A stretch of DNA of 49,940 nucleotides. It comes from Methylophilales bacterium LSUCC0135. Lineage in GTDB: Bacteria; Pseudomonadota; Gammaproteobacteria; Burkholderiales; Methylophilaceae. The translations under genes and the position numbers were made by a program. The DNA is taken from assembly GCA_001704575.1 (NCBI GenBank), contig MCAW01000005.1, forward strand, positions 63,803 to 113,742, written 5' to 3'. The notes beneath the pieces are model-generated. The model saw only the letters and a list, made by a program, of their open reading frames with translations, was not told where the DNA came from and searched no databases. Numbering within the stretch: position 1 is the stretch's first letter; every line of letters starts with the position of its first letter. Below are positions 1 through 10,710 of this stretch, in pieces.

Positions 1-2
1 GC

Positions 3-149
3 CGCAAACAGGACATGACCAAGGAAGCCGCCAGATTCAAGGCACGTCAGGAAATCCGTGCGCGCAAGGCGGAAGAAGCCTATGAAGACTGGGTGCGCGA
101 ACTGCGCGACCGCGCTTATGTTGAGCTGCAGCTCGAAGACAAGTATTAG
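3..149 (+). CDS. surA: SurA C-terminus (partial): periplasmic peptidyl-prolyl isomerase/chaperone
   Basis: Only the last 48 codons lie in the window, and the 5' part is off the left edge. The translation is charged and helical and ends with [12 protein letters not shown] followed by a short tail and TAG. This is the C-terminal helix that closes the SurA chaperone module. SurA escorts outer-membrane proteins through the periplasm to the BAM complex. The call is supported by the neighbour: pdxA and then ksgA follow directly, the conserved surA-pdxA-ksgA order of Proteobacteria. There are 53 bases to the pdxA start and no evident terminator, so co-transcription is likely. Confidence 0.8.
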   Translation, partial: RKQDMTKEAARFKARQEIRARKAEEAYEDWVRELRDRAYVELQLEDKY

Positions 150-202
150 GGCGTGTTCAGACTGAATTCGCCCTGCCGGCACTCTCATTCAGGAGCGCAC
201 TC

Positions 203-1189
203 TTGAACGCCTCCCTGCCCCGCATCGTCATCACGGCCGGCGAACCTGCCGGCATCGGCCCCGATCTCTGCGTCATGCTGGCCCACAAGCCGGTTGCCGC
301 AAACCTTGTCGTCATCGCCGACGAGATCATGCTGCAACAGCGCGCCCAAGCGCTGGGCCTGGCGCTGAACATCAAGCGGCAGCCCGGCGTTGCAGCGCAT
401 GCAGGTGACGGCACATTGAACGTACTGCATCAAGCCTGTGCGCAAACCGTGATCGCGGGCCGGCTCAACTGCGCCAACAGCCAGTATGTGCTGAACACCC
501 TGAAGACTGCTGCCGACGGTTGCCTGCGCGGCAGCTTCGACGCCATGGTGACGGCGCCCGTACACAAGGGCATCATCAACCAGGCCCATATCCCCTTCAC
601 CGGCCATACCGAATTCCTCGCCGAATATACGCAGACCGGGCAAGTCGTCATGATGCTGGTCGGCGGTGGCCTGCGTGTCGCGCTCGCCACCACCCATCTG
701 CCGCTCAAGGAAGTCAGTGCCGCCATCACGACAGACAGCCTGGAAACCACGCTCCGCATCCTGCACTCGGATCTGGTAAAAAAATTCGGCATTGCCGCGC
801 CACACATTCTGGTCGCCGGACTCAACCCGCATGCCGGCGAAGGCGGCTATCTCGGTGATGAGGAAATCACCATCATCACACCGGTACTGGAAAAACTGCG
901 TGCCGAAGGCATGCGGCTGACCGGCCCGCTGCCGGCCGACACCCTGTTTACCCGGCGCCATCTGCAAGATGCCGATGCCGTCCTCGCCATGTACCACGAT
1001 CAGGGACTGCCGGTGCTCAAATACGCCAGTTTCGGCGGCGGCGTCAACGTCACCCTCGGCCTGCCCATCATCCGCACCTCGGTCGATCACGGCACTGCGC
1101 TGGACCTGGCCGCAAGTGGCAACATCGAAACCGGCAGCCTGCTTGCTGCCATCAACCTGGCAATCGAACTGGCTGGCAATCAGTCATGA
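203..1189 (+). CDS. pdxA: 4-hydroxythreonine-4-phosphate dehydrogenase PdxA
   Basis: 328 aa, the usual PdxA length. The enzyme oxidises 4-phosphohydroxy-L-threonine with NAD(P) in the DXP-dependent pyridoxal phosphate pathway. Visible family motifs are the N-terminal [11 protein letters not shown], the metal-ligand segment [10 protein letters not shown], and the C-terminal [11 protein letters not shown] and [12 protein letters not shown] segments carrying the other metal-binding histidines. The start is TTG at 203: AGGAG lies at 191-195, seven bases upstream, and no in-frame ATG exists before the conserved N-terminus. The stop overlaps the ksgA start as ATGA, which indicates translational coupling. 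Confidence 0.95.
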   Translation: MNASLPRIVITAGEPAGIGPDLCVMLAHKPVAANLVVIADEIMLQQRAQALGLALNIKRQPGVAAHAGDGTLNVLHQACAQTVIAGRLNCANSQYVLNTLKTAADGCLRGSFDAMVTAPVHKGIINQAHIPFTGHTEFLAEYTQTGQVVMMLVGGGLRVALATTHLPLKEVSAAITTDSLETTLRILHSDLVKKFGIAAPHILVAGLNPHAGEGGYLGDEEITIITPVLEKLRAEGMRLTGPLPADTLFTRRHLQDADAVLAMYHDQGLPVLKYASFGGGVNVTLGLPIIRTSVDHGTALDLAASGNIETGSLLAAINLAIELAGNQS

Positions 1190-2022
1190 AACATATCCCG
1201 AAAAAACGTTTCGGCCAGAACTTCCTCACCGACCAATCCATCATCAGCAGCCTTATTGCGGCGATCGACCCAAGCGAAGATGACCTCATGGTCGAAATCG
1301 GCCCCGGCCTCGGAGCCATGACCCAACCGTTGCTCGGCAGGCTGAAACACCTGCATGTGGTGGAACTCGACCGCGACATCGTCGACTGGATGCGCGCGCA
1401 CTACCCCCCCGGCAAGATCACCATCCACAACATCGATGCGCTCAAATTCGATTTCAGCACATTGTTGGCAACCTCCGGCCTATCAAAGACACCGGAAAAT
1501 CAGCCTAATGCTGACGCCAACAAATGCAGCGCGGACGGGCGGCGTATTCGCGTCGTCGGCAACCTGCCCTACAACATTTCCACGCCCATTCTGTTTCATC
1601 TGCTGGAAAAGAGCGGCGCGATTATCGACATGCATTTCATGCTGCAGAAGGAAGTGGTCGAGCGCATGGTCGCGCAGCCCTCGACGCCAGCCTACGGCCG
1701 CCTTTCGGTGATGCTGCAATACCGTCTGCAAATGGAATACCTGCTGACTGTACCGCCGGAAGCCTTCGATCCGCCGCCCAAGGTGGAATCCGCGTTCGTG
1801 CGTGCCGTACCGTATGCCTCAGTGCCCTATCCGGCAACCGATGAACGCCTGTTTGCCGATATCGTGCTGGCGGCTTTCAGCCAGCGCCGCAAGACGCTAC
1901 GCAATACCCTGAAGGGCATTCTGGACGATGCGGGCTTTGAAAAACTGGGCATCGATTCGCAACTGCGGGCGGAAAATCTGGGCGTAGCAGAGTTTGTCGC
2001 GATAGCAAACTACCTCGCCTGA
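1186..2022 (+). CDS. ksgA: 16S rRNA (adenine1518-N6/adenine1519-N6) dimethyltransferase KsgA
   Basis: 278 aa. KsgA dimethylates two adjacent adenines in the terminal hairpin of 16S rRNA late in 30S assembly. The translation shows the substrate-binding start KKRFGQNFL (6-14), the SAM motif [11 protein letters not shown] (36-46), the acidic residue pair ELD at 60-62, and the catalytic NLPYN at 126-130. The C-terminal small helical domain is present. Unusual: roughly residues 95-119, just before NLPYN, form a polar Asn/Ala/Lys-rich insertion, and the protein is longer than typical forms of about 260-270 aa. It overlaps pdxA by four bases. Confidence 0.95.
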   Translation: MKHIPKKRFGQNFLTDQSIISSLIAAIDPSEDDLMVEIGPGLGAMTQPLLGRLKHLHVVELDRDIVDWMRAHYPPGKITIHNIDALKFDFSTLLATSGLSKTPENQPNADANKCSADGRRIRVVGNLPYNISTPILFHLLEKSGAIIDMHFMLQKEVVERMVAQPSTPAYGRLSVMLQYRLQMEYLLTVPPEAFDPPPKVESAFVRAVPYASVPYPATDERLFADIVLAAFSQRRKTLRNTLKGILDDAGFEKLGIDSQLRAENLGVAEFVAIANYLA

Positions 2023-2028
2023 TATAAT
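2023..2028 (+). promoter_or_regulatory. Candidate -10 box for adk
   Basis: A perfect TATAAT begins one base after the ksgA stop, 94 bases before adk. No convincing -35 hexamer sits at 16-18 bases; TTGTCG at 1994-1999 is too far away. A separate promoter for adk is therefore plausible but not certain. Confidence 0.35.
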
Positions 2029-2042
2029 CTGGCAAAACAACG

Positions 2043-2077
2043 ACGGAGGCACAAAGCACCAACCCCGTGCGCTCCGT
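2043..2077 (+). other. Stem-loop in the adk 5' leader
   Basis: ACGGAGGCAC (2043-2052) pairs with GTGC-G-CTCCGT (2067-2077), a ten-pair stem with one bulged G and a 14-base loop. There is no T-run after it, so it is not an intrinsic terminator. It lies between the candidate -10 box and the adk ribosome-binding site, and its role is unknown. Confidence 0.4.
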
Positions 2078-2101
2078 GATAAAACGATTTTCAGCTTTTA
2101 A

Positions 2102-2767
<666 letters not shown>

Positions 2768-2797
2768 CCACAGCACGGCTGTCAGCCAGTCGATCAG

Positions 2798-2821
2798 AAA
2801 AAGCCCGTCCAGGGCTTTTTT
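2798..2821 (+). terminator. Rho-independent terminator after adk
   Basis: AAAAAGCCC (2798-2806), loop GTCCA, then GGGCTTTTT (2812-2820) with a further T. This is a compact terminator and separates adk from leuS. Confidence 0.85.
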
Positions 2822-2868
2822 CGTTGCTGCAGCGCCGCTGTCAAAAGGCAAACCACAATCCTTCGGGG

Positions 2869-2874
2869 TATAAT
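2869..2874 (+). promoter_or_regulatory. Candidate -10 box for the leuS operon
   Basis: TATAAT lies 35 bases before the leuS ATG and directly after the adk terminator, where a new promoter is expected. The -35 region is poor. Confidence 0.45.
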
Positions 2875-2908
2875 TCAATCCACTTAAAATTCAAGAACCT
2901 GAGCCGTC

Positions 2909-5524
2909 ATGCAACAGCAATATCCATTCCGCGACATCGAGCAAAGCACCCAGCAGCAGTGGGAAACCAGCGAGGCCTTCCGCGTACAGCCAGACCCGGG
3001 CAAACCGAAATACTACTGCCTCTCCATGTTTCCCTACCCCAGCGGCAAACTGCACATGGGTCACGTGCGCAACTACACCATCGGCGATGTGCTGTCGCGC
3101 TACCACCGCATGAAAGGCTTCAACGTGCTGCAACCGATGGGCTGGGATGCGTTCGGCTTACCGGCGGAGAATGCCGCCATCCAGAACAAGGTGCCGCCGG
3201 CCAAGTGGACGTACGACAACATCACCTACATGAAGAAACAGCTGAAGTCGCTCGGCTTTGCCATCGACTGGAACCGCGAACTGGCCACCTGCCAGCCCGA
3301 ATACTACAAGTGGAACCAGTGGCTGTTCCTGCGCATGCTGGAAAAAGGCATCGCCTACAAGAAGACCCAGGTGGTGAACTGGGACCCGGTCGACCAGACC
3401 GTACTGGCCAACGAACAGGTGATCGACGGCCGCGGCTGGCGCACCGGCGCGCCGGTGGAAAAGCGTGAGATTCCCGGCTATTACCTCAACATCACCGGCT
3501 ACGCCCAGCAACTGCTGGACGACCTCGACAAGTTGCCTGGCTGGCCCGAGCGCGTCAAGACCATGCAGGCCAACTGGATCGGCAAGAGCGTCGGCGTGCG
3601 TTTCGCCTTCACGCATGACATCCGCGACAACGGTCAGCTGATCGATGACGGCAAACTGTGGGTGTTCACCACCCGCGCCGATACCATCATGGGGGTGACC
3701 TTCTGCGCTGTAGCCGCCGAGCATCCGCTGGCGACACTGGCCGCAAAATCCAACCCGGGGCTCGCTGCTTTCATCGACAAGTGCAAGCAAGGCTCAGTGA
3801 TGGAAGCCGATATCGCCACCATGGAAAAGGAAGGCATGGACACCGGCCTTACCGTCACCCATCCGCTCACAGGCGAGCAGGTGCCAGTGTGGGTAGGCAA
3901 CTACGTGCTGATGACCTACGGCGAGGGTGCGGTGATGGCGGTGCCGGCGCATGATGAGCGCGATTTCGCATTTGCACAGAAATACAAGCTGCCTATCAAA
4001 CAGAGCATCACTGTCGATGGTGAAAGCTTCTCACTCGCTGCCTGGCAGGAATGGTACGGCGACAAGACCCGTGGCACCTGCACAAACTCCGGCAAATATG
4101 ACGGTCTCGGCTACGAGGCGGCGGTTGACGCCATCGCCGCCGATCTCAAGGCCAAAAACCTCGGCGACAAGCAGATCAACTGGCGCCTGCGCGACTGGGG
4201 CGTTTCGCGCCAGCGCTACTGGGGCTGCCCGATTCCCATCATCCATTGCGACACATGCGGTGACGTGCCGGTGCCGGATGAGCAGCTGCCGGTGAAACTG
4301 CCGGAAGACTGCGTGCCGGATGGTTCAGGCAACCCGTTGAACCGCCGCGATGACTTCATCAACTGCAGCTGCCCCAAATGCGGCAAGCCGGCCAAACGCG
4401 AAACCGACACCATGGACACCTTCGTCGATTCAAGCTGGTATTACGCTAGATATGCCAGCGGCTTCAAGAATGACGCCATGGTGGATGCCGAAACCAACCA
4501 TTGGATGCCGGTCGACCAATACATCGGCGGTATTGAGCATGCCATCCTGCATCTGCTTTACTCGCGCTTCTGGAGCAAGGTCATGCGCGACATGGGGCTG
4601 ATCGATTACGATGAACCCTTCAATAACTTGCTGACGCAAGGCATGGTGCTGAACCATATTTTTTCAAGAAGAACCAACAAGGGCGGCATCGAATACTTCG
4701 CACCGGAAGAAGTCGAACTGGTGCACGACGAGCACGGAAAGGTGACCGGCGCCAAACTTCTGGCAGATGGCCTGCCGGTCGATTTCCAGGGCATGGGCAC
4801 CATGTCGAAATCAAAGCGCAACGGCGTCGATCCGCAATCGCTGATCGACCAGTACGGTGCCGACACCGCCCGCTTCTTCATGATGTTCGCAGCACCGCCG
4901 GAACAGACACTGGAATGGTCGGACAGCGGCGTCGAAGGTTCGCACCGCTTCTTGAAGCGCGTCTGGGCTTACGGCCATGCACTGTCGGGCGAAACTGCAA
5001 GCGATCTGCCGGCCAAACTGGCCGGCAACCCCGCCAATGCCCGCCGCGAGATTCACGCCACGCTGAAACAGGCCAATTACGACCTCGACCGCCAGCAGTT
5101 CAACACCGTTGCCTCGGCCACGATGAAGATGCTGAACGCGCTGGAAAAACTGCAGAAGGACGCTGAAAGCCATTGGCAGGGTATTGCCCGCGAAGGCTTC
5201 TCCATCCTGCTACGCCTGCTGTCGCCGATCGCGCCGCACATCACGCAAACCTTGTGGCGCGAACTCGGCTTCGGCGACGACATCCTCGCCGCCGCCTGGC
5301 CGCAGCCGGAAGAGTCCGCACTGGTACAGGACGAAATCGAGCTGGTGATCCAGGTCAACGGCAAGTTACGTGGCAGCATGACAGTGGCACGCACGCTGGA
5401 CAAACCGGCGATTGAACAACTGGCAGTCGCTCAGACCTGCGTACAAAAATATCTGGAAGACGGCGGCAGTGTGCGTAAAATCGTTGTCGTACCGAACAAA
5501 CTCGTCAATATCGTCATAGGATAA
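2909..5524 (+). CDS. leuS: Leucyl-tRNA synthetase
   Basis: 871 aa class Ia synthetase charging tRNA-Leu in the cytoplasm. The HIGH-type motif is HMGH at residues 49-52, within [15 protein letters not shown]. The editing (CP1) domain follows, with a threonine-rich segment around [14 protein letters not shown] Cys-containing zinc-like insert (CDTCGD and CPKCGK) follows it. The KMSKS loop reads T-M-S-K-S at about 631-635, so the first Lys is Thr while the second, catalytic Lys is kept. The anticodon-binding domain is C-terminal. leuS is the first gene of a leuS-lptE-holA run, with four bases to lptE. Confidence 0.97.
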   Translation: MQQQYPFRDIEQSTQQQWETSEAFRVQPDPGKPKYYCLSMFPYPSGKLHMGHVRNYTIGDVLSRYHRMKGFNVLQPMGWDAFGLPAENAAIQNKVPPAKWTYDNITYMKKQLKSLGFAIDWNRELATCQPEYYKWNQWLFLRMLEKGIAYKKTQVVNWDPVDQTVLANEQVIDGRGWRTGAPVEKREIPGYYLNITGYAQQLLDDLDKLPGWPERVKTMQANWIGKSVGVRFAFTHDIRDNGQLIDDGKLWVFTTRADTIMGVTFCAVAAEHPLATLAAKSNPGLAAFIDKCKQGSVMEADIATMEKEGMDTGLTVTHPLTGEQVPVWVGNYVLMTYGEGAVMAVPAHDERDFAFAQKYKLPIKQSITVDGESFSLAAWQEWYGDKTRGTCTNSGKYDGLGYEAAVDAIAADLKAKNLGDKQINWRLRDWGVSRQRYWGCPIPIIHCDTCGDVPVPDEQLPVKLPEDCVPDGSGNPLNRRDDFINCSCPKCGKPAKRETDTMDTFVDSSWYYARYASGFKNDAMVDAETNHWMPVDQYIGGIEHAILHLLYSRFWSKVMRDMGLIDYDEPFNNLLTQGMVLNHIFSRRTNKGGIEYFAPEEVELVHDEHGKVTGAKLLADGLPVDFQGMGTMSKSKRNGVDPQSLIDQYGADTARFFMMFAAPPEQTLEWSDSGVEGSHRFLKRVWAYGHALSGETASDLPAKLAGNPANARREIHATLKQANYDLDRQQFNTVASATMKMLNALEKLQKDAESHWQGIAREGFSILLRLLSPIAPHITQTLWRELGFGDDILAAAWPQPEESALVQDEIELVIQVNGKLRGSMTVARTLDKPAIEQLAVAQTCVQKYLEDGGSVRKIVVVPNKLVNIVIG

Positions 5525-5528
5525 GACC

Positions 5529-6029
5529 ATGATGCTGTTTCGCACTTCCCGCATTCTGCTTCTGGCACTGTTGCTGGCGCTCACCGCATGCGGCTTTCAG
5601 CTGCGCGGCACCGCCGATCTGGCATTCAAGAACCTTTACATGCAAGGCTCCAAGCTGACCATCAACAAAAACCTGACGCGATCGCTGAAAGTGAATGGCG
5701 TAACCGTGGTCGATAATCCGGAAAAGGCCGAACTTTTCCTGGAAATGTTGAGCGAACAGCGCGAGCAGAAGATTCTCTCGCTCAGCGGCAGCGGCAAGGT
5801 GCGCGAGTTCGAAATCATCTATCGCGTCAGTTTCCGTCTGCGCAACCCATCCAGCGAAATCTGGGGGCCGGTGCAAACTGTCGAGAACCGCCGCGACTTT
5901 TCTTATGACGACAGCCAATTGCTGGCCAAGGAAGCAGAAGAACAGCGCCTGCTCGAAGACATGCGCAATGCCGCAACACGCGAGATCATGCGTCTCCTCG
6001 TGGTGCAGAAGCCGCAGGCAGCGCGCTGA
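5529..6029 (+). CDS. lptE: LPS-assembly lipoprotein LptE
   Basis: 166 aa. LptE plugs the LptD barrel and helps place lipopolysaccharide in the outer leaflet of the outer membrane. The N-terminus is a lipoprotein signal: a hydrophobic run, then lipobox L-T-A-C with Cys21, followed by GFQLRG, the family's typical mature start. The body is a short alpha/beta domain, ending in a charged C-terminal helix. Its position between leuS and holA is the standard proteobacterial location, and this supports the call more than the divergent sequence does. The start could be either of two adjacent ATG codons. Confidence 0.9.
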   Translation: MMLFRTSRILLLALLLALTACGFQLRGTADLAFKNLYMQGSKLTINKNLTRSLKVNGVTVVDNPEKAELFLEMLSEQREQKILSLSGSGKVREFEIIYRVSFRLRNPSSEIWGPVQTVENRRDFSYDDSQLLAKEAEEQRLLEDMRNAATREIMRLLVVQKPQAAR

Positions 6030-6044
6030 GACGGAAACCCGCAG

Positions 6045-7064
6045 ATGCGCCTGCCCGTCCAGCAATTACAGCAGCATCTGGCTCAAAGCCTCAAGCCCTG
6101 CTACGTACTGACCGGCGACGAGCCCCTGTCACAGCGTGAAAGTCTGGATGCCATCCGCAATGCTGCCCGCCAGAGCGGTTGTGATGAACGCAGCAGCCTG
6201 ACCGTCGACCGCTATTTCAACTGGCAACAGGTCACGGCTTTCGGCCAATCGACATCGCTGTTCGCCAGCCGCCGCGTTCTCGAGATCAACATACCCAGCG
6301 GCAAACCCGGCATCGAGGGTGCAAAAGTATTGCAAACCATCGCCGCACAACCGCCGGCAGACACGATCACCATCATCATTCTGCCCAAGGTGGACTGGAA
6401 GGATCAGAAAAGCGCCTGGTACATGGCACTGGAGCAATCCGCCGTGATGCTGGTGCTGGAAGAAGTGCCCGCTGCACAGCTGCCGAAATGGATCGCCGGC
6501 CGGCTGGCAGCCCAACAGCAGCAGGCCGATGCGGAAACGCTGGAATTCATCGCCAACCAGGTGGAAGGCAACCTGCTGGCTGCGCATCAGGAAATCCAGA
6601 AACTCGGCCTGCTCTATCCGGCAGGCAAACTCAGCCGCGAGGAAGTGAGCGCCTCGGTGCTCAACGTTTCGCGTTACGATGCCTTCCAACTCGGCGAAGC
6701 GGTTCTGGCCGGCGATGCGGCCCGCACGGCGCGCATCCTGCAGGGTCTGCAGGATGAAGGCGCACAACCGGTCGCCGTCATGAATCCGCTCATGTGGGTA
6801 TTACGCCCGCTGGCTAGAATCAAGCAAGCCGAATCGCGCGGCGAAAGTGTCAGCAACGCCATGCAACAGGCGAAAGTCCGCTACAATCAACAGGCGCTGT
6901 TTCAGCGCGCGCTGGCCAGACTGAGTCTCAGGCAATTACAGGCGGCGCTGAACAAACTGGCGGAAATCGACAAAACCGCAAAAGGCCTGATCAAGGGCGA
7001 TGCATGGCTGGAAATCTCGCGTCTGTGTTTTGGTTTGGCAAGAGTCGGGACACGCCGAAAATAA
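6045..7064 (+). CDS. holA: DNA polymerase III delta subunit
   Basis: 339 aa. HolA is the delta subunit of the clamp loader, which opens the beta sliding clamp. Recognisable features are the N-terminal beta-binding region with YVLTGDEPLSQRES, and the central stretch with LPKVDWKDQKSAWYMAL followed by the helical collar domain (QALFQRALARLSLRQLQ, KGLIKGDAWLEISRLC). A Walker ATPase is not expected in delta and none is seen. It follows lptE by 15 bases, the conserved order. An 8-bp inverted repeat (7074-7081 and 7128-7135) occupies the gap to proA. Confidence 0.93.
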   Translation: MRLPVQQLQQHLAQSLKPCYVLTGDEPLSQRESLDAIRNAARQSGCDERSSLTVDRYFNWQQVTAFGQSTSLFASRRVLEINIPSGKPGIEGAKVLQTIAAQPPADTITIIILPKVDWKDQKSAWYMALEQSAVMLVLEEVPAAQLPKWIAGRLAAQQQQADAETLEFIANQVEGNLLAAHQEIQKLGLLYPAGKLSREEVSASVLNVSRYDAFQLGEAVLAGDAARTARILQGLQDEGAQPVAVMNPLMWVLRPLARIKQAESRGESVSNAMQQAKVRYNQQALFQRALARLSLRQLQAALNKLAEIDKTAKGLIKGDAWLEISRLCFGLARVGTRRK

Positions 7065-7155
7065 TGTGATAAGCCTTGAACGCCGGACAAGGAAACAGCA
7101 ATCAGTCCAAGCGTTTTTGCTCGCCGTGTTCAAGGACTAAAAATCAAGGATGACC

Positions 7156-8412
7156 ATGGACATCAAGCACTACATGCAACACCTCGGGATTCAGGCCCGC
7201 GCCGCTTCGCGCGAGTTGGCCAAGGCTTCGACCCGTACCAAAAACCTGGCGCTGACTACGATTGCCGCTGCCATACGCCGCGAGCAGGCAACGCTGCTGG
7301 CGGCCAATCAGGCCGATCTTGCAGCGGCCAAAGCCAACGGTCTGGAAGCGGCCATGCTGGACCGCCTCAGCCTCAGCGAAAAATCCATCGCCGTCATGGC
7401 CGAGGGTCTGGAACAGATCGCCGCGCTGGCCGATCCGATTGGCGAAATGAGCGATTTCAAATACCGCCCTTCCGGCATTCAGGTCGGCCGCATGCGCGTG
7501 CCGCTCGGCGTCATCGGCATCATTTACGAGGCACGTCCGAACGTCACTGCGGACGCTGCCGGCCTCTGCATCAAATCCGGCAATGCCGCCATTCTGCGCG
7601 GTGGCTCCGAAGCGATTCACTGCAACCGCGCACTGGCCGCACTGGTGCACGAAGGGCTGCAGGCCGCCGGATTGCCGAGTGCCGCCGTACAGGTAGTGGA
7701 AACTACCGACCGCGCTGCAGTGGGCGAGCTGATCACCATGAAGGAATACGTCGACGTGATCGTGCCGCGCGGCGGCAAGAGCCTGATCGAACGCATCTCG
7801 AACGAAGCGCGCATCCCGGTCATCAAGCATCTGGACGGCAACTGCCATGTCTATGTCGACGATGCCGCCGATATGGAAAAGGCCCTGCGCATTCTGGAAA
7901 ACTCCAAGACGCAACGGCTCGGCACCTGCAACACGGCAGAATCGCTGCTGGTGGCCCGCAGCATCGCCGCCCATGCACTGCCGCAACTGGCTGACATGCT
8001 CACGGCCAACGGTATAGAAATCCGCGGTTGCCCGGAGACGCAGGGTCTGGTCAAGCAAGCAAAGGCAGCCAGCGAAGAGGATTACTACACCGAATATCTG
8101 GATGCCATCATTTCCTGCAAGGTGGTTGCCGGGCTGGACGAAGCCATCGAGCACATCAACCGCTACTCCTCGCAGCATACCGAGGCCATCGTCACGGAGA
8201 ATTACAGCCACGCACGGCGCTTTCTGCGTGAAGTCGATTCGAGCTCGGTGATGGTCAACGCTTCGACACGTTTTGCCGATGGCTTCGAATATGGGCTGGG
8301 CGCCGAGATCGGCATTTCCACCGACAAGCTGCACGCACGCGGCCCGGTCGGGCTGGAAGGCCTGACCTCGCTCAAATACGTTGTGCTGGGCGATGGCGAA
8401 ATCCGCAGCTGA
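7156..8412 (+). CDS. proA: Glutamate-5-semialdehyde dehydrogenase (gamma-glutamyl phosphate reductase)
   Basis: 418 aa. ProA reduces gamma-glutamyl phosphate to glutamate semialdehyde with NADPH, the second step of proline synthesis. The ALDH-fold signatures are visible: [16 protein letters not shown], the nucleotide-binding [14 protein letters not shown], and the catalytic segment [11 protein letters not shown] with Cys258. I chose ATG 7156 (MDIKHYMQ) over ATG 7150. AAGGA at 7146-7150 is correctly spaced for the former and overlaps the latter. The C-terminus overlaps the possible nadD start. Confidence 0.96.
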   Translation: MDIKHYMQHLGIQARAASRELAKASTRTKNLALTTIAAAIRREQATLLAANQADLAAAKANGLEAAMLDRLSLSEKSIAVMAEGLEQIAALADPIGEMSDFKYRPSGIQVGRMRVPLGVIGIIYEARPNVTADAAGLCIKSGNAAILRGGSEAIHCNRALAALVHEGLQAAGLPSAAVQVVETTDRAAVGELITMKEYVDVIVPRGGKSLIERISNEARIPVIKHLDGNCHVYVDDAADMEKALRILENSKTQRLGTCNTAESLLVARSIAAHALPQLADMLTANGIEIRGCPETQGLVKQAKAASEEDYYTEYLDAIISCKVVAGLDEAIEHINRYSSQHTEAIVTENYSHARRFLREVDSSSVMVNASTRFADGFEYGLGAEIGISTDKLHARGPVGLEGLTSLKYVVLGDGEIRS

Positions 8413-9094
8413 GCCAGTTCTGGCTGATGCAAACAGCAGGCGCAGATTGATCGGCCTGCTGGGCGGCACCTTCGACCCGATACATTATGGCCATCTGCGC
8501 CTGGCAGAAACCCTGGCGGACAAGCTCGGCCTCGATGAAGTACGCTTCATCCCGGCCGCCAGCCCGCCGCACCGGCAGCTGCCCGAAACGGCAGCGCAGC
8601 ACCGCTGCGAAATGGTCAGGCTGGCGATAGAAAATAATCCCCGCTTCGTTCTGGATGACCGCGAACTCAAGCGCGAAGGCGCTTCCTATACCATCGACAC
8701 CTTGCTCGCACTACGCCGGGAACTCGGCGCCGAAGTCGCGCTCTGCCTGATCATGGGCAGTGACGCCTTCGCCGCACTCGACGGCTGGCACCGCTGGCAG
8801 GAGCTGCTCGATCATTGCCACATGGCACTGGTGGAAAGACCCAACGTCGCGCTAGCGTCGACCCTGGATGCACCGCTGCAGGCACTGCTGCGCGAACGTT
8901 ATGCCGAAGACTGCAAATGGCTGGCCGCTTCACCTGCGGGCCGTATCAGCATCCAGCGCATGACGGCGCTCGATATCTCGGCCACCGGCATCCGCAACGA
9001 TCTGATGAACGGCTGTAGCCCTCGCTATCTGCTGCCGGACAACGTGATCAGTTACATCGAACGCCACCGGCTCTACACCAAACCACTGAAATAA
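8393..9094 (+). CDS. nadD: Nicotinate-nucleotide adenylyltransferase NadD
   Basis: About 233 aa from ATG 8393, which overlaps proA by 20 bases. NadD adenylates nicotinate mononucleotide on the way to NAD. The nucleotidyltransferase signature [11 protein letters not shown] comes near the N-terminus, and the substrate-binding [17 protein letters not shown] and C-terminal S-A-T-G-I-R are present. The start is uncertain. TTG 8447, giving [11 protein letters not shown], lies after the proA stop with AGG seven bases upstream. It would give a product starting close to the conserved motif, so either start is possible. The gene usually next to nadD, rsfS, is not here. Confidence 0.93.
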   Translation: MAKSAAEPVLADANSRRRLIGLLGGTFDPIHYGHLRLAETLADKLGLDEVRFIPAASPPHRQLPETAAQHRCEMVRLAIENNPRFVLDDRELKREGASYTIDTLLALRRELGAEVALCLIMGSDAFAALDGWHRWQELLDHCHMALVERPNVALASTLDAPLQALLRERYAEDCKWLAASPAGRISIQRMTALDISATGIRNDLMNGCSPRYLLPDNVISYIERHRLYTKPLK

Positions 9095-9104
9095 GGACCG
9101 CAAC

Positions 9105-10691
9105 ATGAGTAGACTCGAATCCCGCCTGCACGCCTCCACCCGCGCAGCTCTGGCTCTGGTCGCCTTGCTGGCGTTCACCATCTCCGGTTGCGGCACCAAC
9201 CCGGTTACCAAGAAGCGTGAGCTGCAGCTGGTTTCCGAGCAGCAGGAAATCGCCATGGGTAAACAGAATTACGCACCGGCACGGCAGTCTCAGGGCGGCG
9301 ACTATATTATCGACCCCGAGTTGACCGCTTACGTGCAAGGCATCGGCCAGCGCCTCGCTGCCGTCTCCGACCGGCCGCTGCCATACGAATTCGTCGTCAT
9401 CAACAATTCGGTGCCGAACGCCTGGGCGCTGCCCGGCGGCAAGATTGCCTTCAACCGCGGCCTGCTTTACGAGCTGAACAGCGAGGCGGAACTGGCCGCC
9501 GTCATGGGCCACGAAATCGTCCACTCCGCCGCGCGCCACAGCGCACAGAACATGGAGCGCGGCATCCTGCTGCAGGGCGCCGTCATGGCGGTCGGCATCG
9601 GCGCGCAGGGCAGCAACTACGGAAACCTCATCGTCGGCGGCTCGCAACTGGGCGCGCAGCTCATATCATCAAAATACGGCCGCGATGCCGAATCTGAATC
9701 CGATTATTACGGCATGCTCTACATGAAGAAAGCCGGTTATGACCCGGCTGCGGCAGTGAGCCTGCAGGAAACCTTCGTGCGTCTGAGCGAAAACAAAAAG
9801 ACCAATTTCCTCGAAGGCCTGTTTGCCAGCCACCCGCCATCGCAGGCACGGGTGGAAGCCAACAAGGCGACACTGGCGAAAGTCGGTGCCGGCGGCGAAT
9901 GGGGGCGGGAAATCTATGCGCAAAAGGTCGGCAAACTGAAGGCCACGCAGGCCGCCTACAAGGCTTACGATGAGGGCAATGCCGCGCTGGCCAGGGGCGA
10001 TACCGCAACCGCGACGACACTGGCGCAGCAGGCCCTGAAGGCCGAGCCGCGCGAGCCGAGGTTCCGCGACCTGCTCGGCGATATCGCGCTTTCGCAAAAG
10101 AAATACGACGAAGCCCTGAAGTACTACGCCGAAGCCATCAAAATGCAGCCGGATTACTTCAAGCCGCATATCCAGAGTGGCGTCGCGCTTTACAACAGCG
10201 GCCGCAAGGCTGAGGCGGAGGCCTATTTCAAGCGCAGCAACGAATTGCTGCCGACTGCGCCCGGCCACTTCTTCCTCGGCGAAATCGCCGAAGCGCGCGG
10301 CGATATCGATACCGCATTGAAGAATTACCAGATCGCGGCCGGTTCCAACTCCGATATCGGCAAGGCCTCGACTGAACGCTACGTGCGTATCGACCTGCCG
10401 AAAAATCCCGGCAAATACTTGAAAACCGGTGTCAGAACAGACAACAGCGGCAATCTATACGCCGTCGTACAAAATGCAACACCAGTCGCCGTCGCGGGTG
10501 TGCGTGTCAGCGTGACGCTGCATGACGAAAGAACCGGCAGGGCCATCGACCGCAGCCGCCCGCTGGCGATCGCCAGCAGCATCGCGGCGGGCAATCAGGG
10601 GCAGGTACAGGTGCAGGGGGTGCTCTTGAAATCGCAGGCGGAGCTGAAGCTTTACCGGGTGGTGGTCGAGAGCGCGGCGCTGGCGGATTAA
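9105..10691 (+). CDS. M48 family metalloprotease lipoprotein with TPR repeats (BepA-like)
   Basis: 528 aa. A lipoprotein signal ends at lipobox I-S-G-C with Cys29. The zinc protease motif is HEIVH (136-140), with a likely third ligand Glu198 in ESDYYG. Residues of about 280-420 read as tetratricopeptide repeats (Y-D-E-A-L-K-Y-Y-A-E-A-I, then a repeat with A-Y-F-K-R-S). The C-terminus is a small beta-rich domain. Architecture resembles BepA/YfgC, which degrades or rescues stalled LptD and BAM clients, so the inferred place is the periplasmic face of the outer membrane. Lipidation and the extra C-terminal domain make orthology uncertain. It lies 10 bases after nadD and converges on bioD. Confidence 0.85.
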   Translation: MSRLESRLHASTRAALALVALLAFTISGCGTNPVTKKRELQLVSEQQEIAMGKQNYAPARQSQGGDYIIDPELTAYVQGIGQRLAAVSDRPLPYEFVVINNSVPNAWALPGGKIAFNRGLLYELNSEAELAAVMGHEIVHSAARHSAQNMERGILLQGAVMAVGIGAQGSNYGNLIVGGSQLGAQLISSKYGRDAESESDYYGMLYMKKAGYDPAAAVSLQETFVRLSENKKTNFLEGLFASHPPSQARVEANKATLAKVGAGGEWGREIYAQKVGKLKATQAAYKAYDEGNAALARGDTATATTLAQQALKAEPREPRFRDLLGDIALSQKKYDEALKYYAEAIKMQPDYFKPHIQSGVALYNSGRKAEAEAYFKRSNELLPTAPGHFFLGEIAEARGDIDTALKNYQIAAGSNSDIGKASTERYVRIDLPKNPGKYLKTGVRTDNSGNLYAVVQNATPVAVAGVRVSVTLHDERTGRAIDRSRPLAIASSIAAGNQGQVQVQGVLLKSQAELKLYRVVVESAALAD

Positions 10692-10710
10692 GGAATAATC
10701 CGGGTACGGA

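Noticed and set aside
10685-10701. Six-pair hairpin at the end of the M48 protease gene as terminator
   Set aside because: It is AT-rich, overlaps the stop codon and lacks a T-tract, so the evidence is too weak.
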